Part shown: positions 1-4,701 of the stretch, piece by piece
How positions within the stretch are numbered: the stretch's first letter is position 1
Layout: every line of letters starts with the position of its first letter
Origin: Clostridia bacterium
Lineage (GTDB): Bacteria > Bacillota > Clostridia > Oscillospirales > CAG-272
Direction: 5' to 3'
NCBI GenBank assembly: GCA_017631215.1
Contig: JAGBTR010000090.1
Location: 1-5,541 of the forward strand
Length of the DNA: 5,541 nucleotides
The notes under the pieces: model-generated
What the model saw: the letters and a program-made list of their open reading frames with translations, nothing else
Databases searched by the model: none
Told to the model about the DNA's origin: nothing
Position numbers and translations under genes: made by a program

Positions 1-2
1 AG

Positions 3-1286
3 GAGATGATGAGCGGTCAGAAGGTCATCAAGGTGTTCTCGCACGAGGAGCAGGTAAAGAAGGACTTTGCCGAGATCAATGAGGATCTCTTCCAGACCAG
101 CTATCGCGCTAACGCCTTTGCCAATATGCTCGGTCCCATCATTATGAACATCGGTAACATCCTCTACGTGATCGTGGCGACGGTGGGCGGTATCTTCATT
201 CTGTCGAAGGTGCCCAATCTGAGCCTCGGCGCACTCGTCGCATACTGGCGCGAGGGCGCGGCGCTCGGTGCGCTGTCCATCGGCGTTGCCGTCTCCTTCC
301 TCAATATGACCAAGCAGTTCACGGGTAACGTCAACCAGTTCTCCCAGCAGATCAACTCCATCGTTATGGCACTCGCGGGCGCACAGCGTATCTTCTCGCT
401 GATGGACGCCGCCCCCGAGGACGACGACGGCTACGTCACGCTGGTCGACGCCAAGGAGCTGCCCGACGGCAGCCTCACCGAAGCGGAGGGCCACACGGGA
501 CTGTGGGCGTGGAAGCACCCCCACGGCGACGGCACGGTCACCTATCAGCGGCTGGAGGGCGACGTGCGCTTGCTTGACGTCGACTTCGGCTACGAGGAGG
601 GCAAGACGGTACTGCACAACGTGTCCGTCTACGCCGAGCCCGGTCAGAAGGTCGCCTTCGTCGGCGCTACGGGCGCAGGCAAGACGACCATCACCAACCT
701 CATCAACCGCTTCTACGACATCGCCGACGGTAAGATCCGCTACGACGGCATCAACATCAATAAGATCAAAAAGTCCGACCTGCGCCGCTCGCTGGGCATC
801 GTGCTTCAGGACACCAACCTGTTCACGGGCACCGTGATGGACAACATTCGCTACGGTCGACTCGACGCGTCGGATGACGATTGCCGTCGCGCCGCCGCGC
901 TGGTCGGTGCGGACGACTTCATCTCGCGTCTGCCCGAGGGCTACGAAACGATGCTGCGCAACAACGGCGCCAACCTCTCGCAGGGTCAGCGTCAGCTCAT
1001 CGCCATCGCCCGCGCGGCCGTTGCCGATCCGCCCGTTATGATCCTGGATGAGGCAACCTCGTCCATCGACACGCGTACCGAGGCTATCGTTCAACGCGGT
1101 ATGGATGCGCTGATGAAGGGACGTACCGTCTTCGTCATCGCCCATCGACTCTCAACCGTCCGCAACTCCGACGTCATTATGGTGCTCGAAAAGGGCGTCA
1201 TCATTGAGCGCGGAAACCACGAAAAGCTCATTGCCGAGCGCGGCAAATACTATCAGCTCTACACGGGCGCGTTTGAGTTGGAATAA
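3..1286 (+). CDS. ABC exporter half-transporter (TMD-NBD fusion), 5'-truncated by window edge
   Basis: This is the C-terminal part of a type I ABC exporter subunit, a membrane protein that uses ATP to expel a substrate; the substrate cannot be told. The frame is open back to base 3, and the first residues (E-M-M-S-G-Q-K-V-I-K-V-F) match the intracellular coupling region normally preceded by several membrane helices, so the true start lies upstream. Counting from the ATG at 6: a hydrophobic helix at about 41-66 and another near 90-105 finish the membrane domain; a long linker spans about 138-184. The ATPase domain then shows A-loop Tyr196, Walker A GATGAGKTT (220-228), Q-loop Gln268, signature LSQGQ (324-328), Walker B VMILDE (344-349, catalytic Glu349), D-loop SSID and H-loop His380. 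All ATPase motifs are intact. The family usually works as a homodimer or as a heterodimer of adjacent genes; a partner, if any, would lie upstream. There is no functional link to the met operon, which has its own promoter. Confidence 0.93.
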   Translation, partial: EMMSGQKVIKVFSHEEQVKKDFAEINEDLFQTSYRANAFANMLGPIIMNIGNILYVIVATVGGIFILSKVPNLSLGALVAYWREGAALGALSIGVAVSFLNMTKQFTGNVNQFSQQINSIVMALAGAQRIFSLMDAAPEDDDGYVTLVDAKELPDGSLTEAEGHTGLWAWKHPHGDGTVTYQRLEGDVRLLDVDFGYEEGKTVLHNVSVYAEPGQKVAFVGATGAGKTTITNLINRFYDIADGKIRYDGININKIKKSDLRRSLGIVLQDTNLFTGTVMDNIRYGRLDASDDDCRRAAALVGADDFISRLPEGYETMLRNNGANLSQGQRQLIAIARAAVADPPVMILDEATSSIDTRTEAIVQRGMDALMKGRTVFVIAHRLSTVRNSDVIMVLEKGVIIERGNHEKLIAERGKYYQLYTGAFELE

Positions 1287-1299
1287 TTTCATCACCAAA

Positions 1300-1325
1300 A
1301 AGGGGACGGAGGCATCCGTCCCCTT
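1300..1325 (+). terminator. Perfect 11-bp hairpin after the ABC exporter gene
   Basis: The arm AAGGGGACGGA (1300-1310) pairs perfectly with TCCGTCCCCTT (1315-1325) around a GGCA loop, 13 nt after the exporter stop codon. It sits where a terminator is expected. On the + strand only two T follow the stem before an A-run, so the usual U-tract is missing. Read on the - strand the stem is followed by five T. It is probably the exporter terminator or a stabilising 3' end, but termination strength on the + strand is uncertain. Confidence 0.5.
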
Positions 1326-1355
1326 AAAAAAACAAGAAAAATTCAATCTTTCCCA

Positions 1356-1384
1356 TTGACAAACCTTTTTTCGCGTGATATAAT
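1356..1384 (+). promoter_or_regulatory. Sigma-A promoter of the met leader and metNIQ operon
   Basis: A perfect -35 box TTGACA (1356-1361) and a perfect -10 box TATAAT (1379-1384) are separated by 17 bp, the ideal spacing. Transcription should begin at about 1390-1393. This gives a leader of about 255 nt before metN. So strong a promoter ahead of an amino-acid transporter makes sense if expression is set downstream, by the attenuator in the leader. No clear operator palindrome overlaps the boxes. Confidence 0.88.
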
Positions 1385-1438
1385 GAGTTTTAGTTATGGG
1401 ACAACCCTATAAAAATTCGTAAAGAATGGAGACACGCC

Positions 1439-1537
1439 GTGAGAAGCAACCTCGCAATGATGCTCGGTATGATGCGCATGTGCCCTTACATGTGCCCCTT
1501 TGCCTATGCCCATCGTGCGATGCCGTTTCCCGGCTGA
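1439..1537 (+). CDS. Methionine-rich leader peptide of the metNIQ attenuator
   Basis: A short ORF of 32 codons runs from GTG (1439) to TGA (1535-1537). GGAG at 1428-1431, 7 nt before the GTG, is a well placed ribosome binding site and decides the start. The peptide begins MRSNLAMMLGMMRM and ends AMPFPG. Seven internal codons are ATG (1457, 1460, 1469, 1472, 1478, 1490, 1520), with two tandem pairs, and two are Cys (TGC at 1481 and 1493). It lies between a strong promoter and an intrinsic terminator, directly ahead of methionine importer genes. This is the layout of trp- or his-type leader peptides, where a ribosome waiting for a scarce charged tRNA changes RNA folding. The peptide itself probably has no function beyond being translated. 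A competing ATG at 1426 in another frame gives a longer ORF, but that ORF runs through the terminator, lacks a binding site and is not Met-rich. Translation is inferred, not shown. Confidence 0.72.
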   Translation: MRSNLAMMLGMMRMCPYMCPFAYAHRAMPFPG

Positions 1538-1566
1538 TCCTCCTTCCCCGATATCGGGAGAACGGT
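1522..1566 (+). promoter_or_regulatory. Putative antiterminator stem of the met attenuator
   Basis: CCGTTTCCCGG (1523-1533) can pair with the segment 1554-1565 (TCGGGAGAACGG), leaving one bulged G (1560) and one G-U pair; an extra G-U (1522/1566) may close the base. The segment 1556-1566 is also the 5' arm of the terminator, so the two structures exclude each other. The upstream arm lies just before and over the leader peptide stop codon (1535-1537). A ribosome at that stop would cover it, while a ribosome held at the Met codons at 1457-1492 would not. Pairing was found by eye; no folding energy was computed. Confidence 0.6.
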
Positions 1567-1604
1567 TTTCCTTTGCACGAGGGCACCGTTCTCCCTTGTT
1601 TTTT
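1556..1604 (+). terminator. Intrinsic terminator (attenuator) in the met leader
   Basis: GGGAGAACGGT (1556-1566) pairs perfectly with ACCGTTCTCCC (1585-1595), with an 18-nt loop that can form a small inner CCT/AGG stem. The run TTGTTTTTT (1596-1604) follows at once. This is a textbook rho-independent terminator lying between the promoter and metN, about 40 nt before the metN start, so it must be a conditional terminator if the operon is expressed from this promoter. Confidence 0.9.
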
Positions 1605-1645
1605 ACGATATTTTTACGACATCAACCCAAACGGAGGTACCGATC

Positions 1646-2635
1646 TTGATCGAGCTTCAACATCTGACAAAAACCTACAAGACCCGAACGGGCGAGGTCC
1701 ACGCCATCGAGGATATCAACCTCACCATTGAGGACGGCGATATCTTCGGCATCATCGGTCTGAGCGGCGCGGGAAAAAGCACGCTGATCCGATGCATCAA
1801 TTTTCTTGAGGTTCCCACGAGTGGCAAGGTGCTGCTCGACGGCGTCGATCTCGGCGCGCTGACGTACAAGGAGCTGCTGAACACGCGCCGCTCGATGTCT
1901 ATGATCTTTCAGGGCTTCAACCTGCTCTCCCAGCGCAACGTGCTAAAAAACGTCACCTACCCGCTGGAGATCGCCAAGGTGCCGCGCGAGGAGGCGATCG
2001 CCCGTGCGCGCGAGCTGCTTGCCATTGTCGGTCTTTCCGACAAGGAAAAGGCCTACCCCAGCCAGCTCTCGGGCGGTCAGAAGCAGCGCGTTGCCATTGC
2101 GCGCGCCCTTGCGACCAACCCCCGCGTGCTGCTGTGCGACGAGGCGACCTCGGCGCTTGACCCCACCACGACACAGTCCATTCTCGACCTGCTCAAGCAC
2201 ATCAACAAGACCATGGGCGTGACCATCATCGTCATCACGCACGAGATGAAGGTCATCGACAGCATCTGCGACAAGGTTGCGGTGCTGGACAAGAGCCACA
2301 TCGTCGAGTGCGGTCGTGTGCGCGACGTGTTCACCGCACCCAAGTCCGACATCGCGCGCGAGCTCATCCTGCCGATGGCGCGCACGCTGCCCGATGCCAT
2401 TGAGGGCACCAAGCTGCGTCTTGTCTTCGACGGCGAGGACGCGCGTCAGCCCTTCATCGCAGGGCTCATTATGGAGTGCGGCATTCCCGTCAACATTCTG
2501 TTCGCGGATACGCGCGAATCGGACGGTGCCGTCTATGGACAGATGCTCATTCAGCTTCCCGACAACGAGGACACGCTCGCTCGCGTCCGCGCTTATCTGG
2601 ATGCCAAGGGCATCACGTATCGCAAGGAGGTGTAA
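1646..2635 (+). CDS. metN: Methionine ABC importer ATP-binding subunit MetN
   Basis: MetN hydrolyses ATP on the cytoplasmic face to drive methionine uptake through MetI. At 329 residues it has the usual family length. Visible motifs: Walker A GLSGAGKST (38-46), signature LSGGQ (141-145), Walker B VLLCDE (161-166) followed by ATSALD, and H-loop His199 in VITHEM. The C-terminal part, about 250-329, matches the NIL domain, an ACT-like regulatory domain that in characterised MetN proteins binds intracellular methionine and inhibits transport. The start is TTG at 1646, chosen because GGAGG (1633-1637) lies 8 nt upstream and the protein then begins MIELQHLTKTY, as MetN proteins do. It is the first gene of the metN-metI-metQ operon and lies behind a Met-codon leader and terminator. 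Methionine specificity is inferred from the NIL domain, the gene order and the leader; some family members move related sulfur compounds. Confidence 0.95.
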   Translation: MIELQHLTKTYKTRTGEVHAIEDINLTIEDGDIFGIIGLSGAGKSTLIRCINFLEVPTSGKVLLDGVDLGALTYKELLNTRRSMSMIFQGFNLLSQRNVLKNVTYPLEIAKVPREEAIARARELLAIVGLSDKEKAYPSQLSGGQKQRVAIARALATNPRVLLCDEATSALDPTTTQSILDLLKHINKTMGVTIIVITHEMKVIDSICDKVAVLDKSHIVECGRVRDVFTAPKSDIARELILPMARTLPDAIEGTKLRLVFDGEDARQPFIAGLIMECGIPVNILFADTRESDGAVYGQMLIQLPDNEDTLARVRAYLDAKGITYRKEV

Positions 2636-2638
2636 GAT

Positions 2639-3319
2639 ATGTTTTCCGAAATGCTTATCAAGCTCTGGGAAAGCGGCAAGCTCCAGCTCGGTATATGGGA
2701 AACCATCTACATGACGCTGCTCGCTACCCTCTTTGCCTATCTCTTGGGTCTTCCGCTCGGCGTGCTGCTGGCGGTCACCGATGAGGGCGGCATCCACCCG
2801 ATGCGCGTACTTAACAAGGTGCTGGGCTTTGTCGTCAACATCTTCCGCAGTATGCCCTTCATCATTCTGATGGTCGCGATGCTTCCCGTCGCGAAGCTGG
2901 TCGTTGGCACCAGCCTTGGCAACAGCGCGATGATCGTGACGCTCGTCATTGCCGCCACGCCTTACGTGGCGCGTATGGTCGAGTCATCCATCAAGGAGGT
3001 CGACGCGGGCGTCATTGAGGCGGCGCAGTCGATGGGAACGTCCAACTTCGGCATCATTTGCAAGGTACTGATTCCCGAGGCAAAGCCCGCACTCATCACG
3101 GGCGCGGTCATCTCGGTCGTCACCATTCTCGGCTACTCCGCGATGGCGGGTACGGTCGGCGGCGGCGGTCTTGGCATGCTGGCCATTACTTACGGTCACC
3201 AGCGCTCCAACCCCGATATCATCTGGGTGGCGGTCATTCTGACCATTCTCATCGTCCAGATCATTCAGGAGATCGGTATGCGCATCGCCTTCAAGACGGA
3301 CAAGCGAAGCAAAAATTAA
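2639..3319 (+). CDS. metI: Methionine ABC importer permease MetI
   Basis: MetI is the inner membrane channel subunit, acting as a dimer with two MetN ATPases. The 226-residue length is typical. About five membrane helices can be seen, at roughly 18-45, 57-88, 93-112, 150-175 and 192-213. The cytoplasmic EAA coupling loop begins at Glu127-Ala-Ala and runs through GTSNFGIICKVLIPEA, the segment that docks on the ATPase. The glycine-rich stretch GTVGGGGLGMLAI is also characteristic of MetI. The ATG at 2639 is only 3 nt after the metN stop; its binding site AAGGAGG (2624-2630) lies inside the end of metN, so translational coupling is likely. Nothing is missing or unusual. Confidence 0.95.
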   Translation: MFSEMLIKLWESGKLQLGIWETIYMTLLATLFAYLLGLPLGVLLAVTDEGGIHPMRVLNKVLGFVVNIFRSMPFIILMVAMLPVAKLVVGTSLGNSAMIVTLVIAATPYVARMVESSIKEVDAGVIEAAQSMGTSNFGIICKVLIPEAKPALITGAVISVVTILGYSAMAGTVGGGGLGMLAITYGHQRSNPDIIWVAVILTILIVQIIQEIGMRIAFKTDKRSKN

Positions 3320-3333
3320 AATTATATATAATT
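3320..3333. repeat. AT-only 14-bp palindrome between metI and metQ
   Basis: AATTATATATAATT reads the same on both strands and is the only strongly AT-rich stretch in the operon. It lies directly before the metQ ribosome binding site. It may keep the site unstructured or favour RNA cleavage between metI and metQ, allowing more MetQ than MetNI; both ideas are inference. Confidence 0.4.
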
Positions 3334-3350
3334 AAAAGGAGAAAAACGCA

Positions 3351-4172
3351 ATGAAAAAGATTCTTTCCCTCGCACTCGCGCTCGTTCTGACGCTGTCGCT
3401 TCTGGCTCTTGCCTCGTGTGGCAAGAAGGACGAGAACACCATCGTGGTCGGTGCCAGCTCGACGCCCCACGCAGAGATCCTTGAGGTCGTTGTGGACGAT
3501 CTTGCCGCTCAGGGCTACACGCTCGAGATCAAGATCTACGACGACTACATCCTGCCCAACACGGGCGTGGATGACGGTGCGCTCGACGCCAACTACTTCC
3601 AGCACACCCCCTACCTCAACTCGTTCAATCAGGACAACGGCACTGACATCGTCAGCGCAGGTCTTGTCCACTACGAGCCGTTCGGCATCTACGGCAACGG
3701 CGTGACCGATCTGTCCACGCTGGCTGAGGGCGCGCTCATCATCATCCCCGCCGACGACAGCAACGAGACGCGTGCGCTGTTCCTGCTTGCACAGGAGGGT
3801 CTGATCACGCTGCCCGCCGACGCGAGCGCCGAGAAGGGTGTGACCACGCTTGATATCGTGGACAACGGCGGCTACAACATCGTTCCCGTCGAGGCTCAGA
3901 CCGTTCCCGCACAGCTCAAGAACAGCGACGAGGGCACCATCGCCGTCATCAACGGCAACTACGCCATCGGCGCAGGCCTGAAGATCGCTGACGCGCTGGC
4001 AACCGAGGATGCTTCGGGCACCGCCGCTCAGACCTATGCGAACATCGTCGCCGTCAAGAACGGCAACGAGACCTCTGCCAAGATCAAGGCGCTCGTCGAG
4101 GCGCTCCAGTCCGACAAGGTCGCACAGTATATCGCCGACACCTATGACGGTGCCGTCGTATCGATCCGCTAA
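3351..4172 (+). CDS. metQ: Methionine-binding lipoprotein MetQ (NlpA family)
   Basis: MetQ is the extracytoplasmic substrate-binding protein that captures methionine and hands it to MetI. The 273-residue protein starts with a lipoprotein signal peptide: MKK, a hydrophobic core at 4-21, and lipobox LASC with the lipidated Cys23. After it come segments typical of the NlpA/MetQ family: GASSTPHAEILE near 36-47 and ANYFQHTPYL near 80-89. The ATG at 3351 is preceded by AAAAGGAG (3334-3341) at 9 nt. It is the last gene of the operon, with a 31-nt gap after metI that contains an AT-rich palindrome. Membership in this family is clear; methionine is the likeliest ligand given MetN's NIL domain and the Met-rich leader, but pocket residues were not compared. 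Confidence 0.93.
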   Translation: MKKILSLALALVLTLSLLALASCGKKDENTIVVGASSTPHAEILEVVVDDLAAQGYTLEIKIYDDYILPNTGVDDGALDANYFQHTPYLNSFNQDNGTDIVSAGLVHYEPFGIYGNGVTDLSTLAEGALIIIPADDSNETRALFLLAQEGLITLPADASAEKGVTTLDIVDNGGYNIVPVEAQTVPAQLKNSDEGTIAVINGNYAIGAGLKIADALATEDASGTAAQTYANIVAVKNGNETSAKIKALVEALQSDKVAQYIADTYDGAVVSIR

Positions 4173-4183
4173 GGAATAAGAAC

Positions 4184-4219
4184 GTGTGGGGGGACTTCTT
4201 GGAAGAAGTCCCCCCACGC
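4184..4219 (+). repeat. Long GC-rich hairpin just after metQ
   Basis: GTGGGGGGACTTCTT (4186-4200) pairs perfectly with AAGAAGTCCCCCCAC (4203-4217), with two further base pairs outside (G4184-C4219 and a G-U). The bases that follow, GCCCCCTCAAGAAC, contain no T-run on either strand, so this is not a standard intrinsic terminator. It could protect the 3' end of the operon mRNA, or be a copy of a dispersed intergenic palindrome. I recall similar G-run/CTTCTT hairpins in Clostridia intergenic regions, but cannot search for them here. Confidence 0.7.
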
Positions 4220-4248
4220 CCCCTCAAGAACTTTGAATGTATAAAAAT

Positions 4249-4284
4249 GAGGCGGTAGGCTTTGCCTACTGCCTCTGTTTTTTT
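4249..4284 (+). terminator. Intrinsic terminator of metNIQ (unit 1 of the tandem array)
   Basis: GAGGCGGTAGGC (4249-4260) pairs over 12 positions, one of them G-U, with GCCTACTGCCTC (4264-4275) around a TTT loop, and TGTTTTTTTT follows. This is the best formed terminator after metQ and the first of six related hairpins. Confidence 0.85.
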
Positions 4285-4485
4285 GGGGTGGCGGTGGGCT
4301 TTGCCTGCTGCCTCTGTTTTTTCGTTTTGAGGTGGCGGTGGGCTTTGCCTACTGCCTCTATTTTTTGTTTTAAGGTGGCGGTGGGCTTTGCCTACTGCCT
4401 CTGTTTTTTCGTTTTGAGGGGGCGGTGGGCTTTCCTGCTGCATCTGTTTTGGGGTGGCGGTGGGCTTTGCCTCCGCTTCTTTTTA
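4249..4485 (+). repeat. Six-copy tandem array of terminator-like hairpin units
   Basis: A unit built on GGCGGTGGGC-TTT-GCCTACTGCCTC plus a T-run is repeated head to tail. The 10-base left-arm core begins at 4251 (GGCGGTAGGC), 4290, 4334, 4377, 4421 and 4456, giving steps of 39, 44, 43, 44 and 35 bp. Units 1-4 each keep a good stem and a following run of at least six T; units 2-4 tolerate G-U pairs from the GGTGGGC variant. Unit 5 has lost a G in the right arm and reads CATC for CCTC. Unit 6 has a changed right arm (GCCTCCGCTTC) that still pairs with one bulged T. All T-runs face the same way, fit to stop transcription arriving from metQ. The ORFs that cross the array on both strands are low-complexity products of the repeat, not genes. 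Slippage or unequal exchange between copies is the likely origin. Confidence 0.88.
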
Positions 4486-4641
4486 TCGCGCAGAGGGGGA
4501 GTAGCATTACGTTGAGCCTCCCTCCGAGAGTGAGAGGAACCGCGACAGCGGTGGAAGGAGCCTGCGTGGCAATAGGTTTGCGCTATCCTTATCGTAACGT
4601 ACACGCCCTCAATCGCCGCCCCCCACCGCGCCATCATAATA
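4486..4641. other. Non-coding stretch with a degraded compound palindrome
   Basis: No gene is supported here. CTCCCTCC (4518-4525) can pair with GGAAGGAG (4553-4560) with one mismatch, enclosing a perfect inner hairpin ACCGC-GACA-GCGGT (4539-4552). Further on, GCGTG (4564-4568) could pair with CACGC (4602-4606), with a small ATAG/CTAT stem inside. It looks like a worn copy of a dispersed intergenic palindromic element of Clostridia, which is my recollection and not a search result. No T-run follows any of the stems. Confidence 0.45.
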
Positions 4642-4679
4642 AAAGCCGCACCGCAAGCATCAGCCTACGGTGCGGTTTT
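4642..4679 (-). terminator. Bidirectional intrinsic terminator between convergent genes
   Basis: CCGCACCG (4646-4653) pairs perfectly with CGGTGCGG (4668-4675) around a 14-nt loop. A/T pairs extend the stem, and T-runs flank it on both strands: TTTT at 4676-4679 on the + strand, and TTTT opposite 4641-4644 on the - strand. It lies 22 nt past the stop of the - strand gene and is its likely terminator. It would also stop any residual + strand transcription from the met side. Confidence 0.85.
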
Positions 4680-4701
4680 CATTGATATAGCAGTGAGGGG
4701 A

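Noticed and set aside
1394..1412. Small hairpin at the 5' end of the leader RNA (GGG-ACAA-CCC with imperfect flanks)
   Set aside because: Only three strong pairs plus a bulge; it might protect the RNA end but is too weak to annotate.
1391..1604. SAM riboswitch or Met T-box in the leader
   Set aside because: No S-box core and no T-box UGGNACC antiterminator motif are visible. A segment GAGGGCACCG near 1579-1588 recalls a T-box but lacks the UGG that pairs with tRNA, and no specifier stem I could be drawn.
1426..1731. A 101-codon ORF from ATG 1426 through the met leader into metN
   Set aside because: It lacks a suitable ribosome binding site, runs through the terminator and its T-run and overlaps metN out of frame. 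The GTG 1439 frame fits better as the leader peptide.
1943..2797. Long - strand ORF opposite metN
   Set aside because: It is the antisense shadow of metN and the metI start; its composition is typical of a reverse frame and it has no family resemblance.
3304..3332. Internal promoter for metQ (TATAAT at 3327-3332)
   Set aside because: No -35 box at the right distance, and a start site there would fall within the metQ ribosome binding site.
3291..4217. Long - strand ORF opposite metQ
   Set aside because: It is the antisense shadow of metQ, with valine/aspartate-rich low-information sequence; the + strand signal peptide and lipobox establish the real gene.
4249..4485. CRISPR array
   Set aside because: Units are adjacent, with the T-rich parts also repeated, so there are no unique spacers of constant length; the unit is a terminator hairpin.
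4084..4515. Low-complexity ORFs across the tandem array on both strands
   Set aside because: They only translate the repeat unit, with periodic GFAYCLCFF or PPPPQNEKTEA phrases, and overlap terminators; no start signals.
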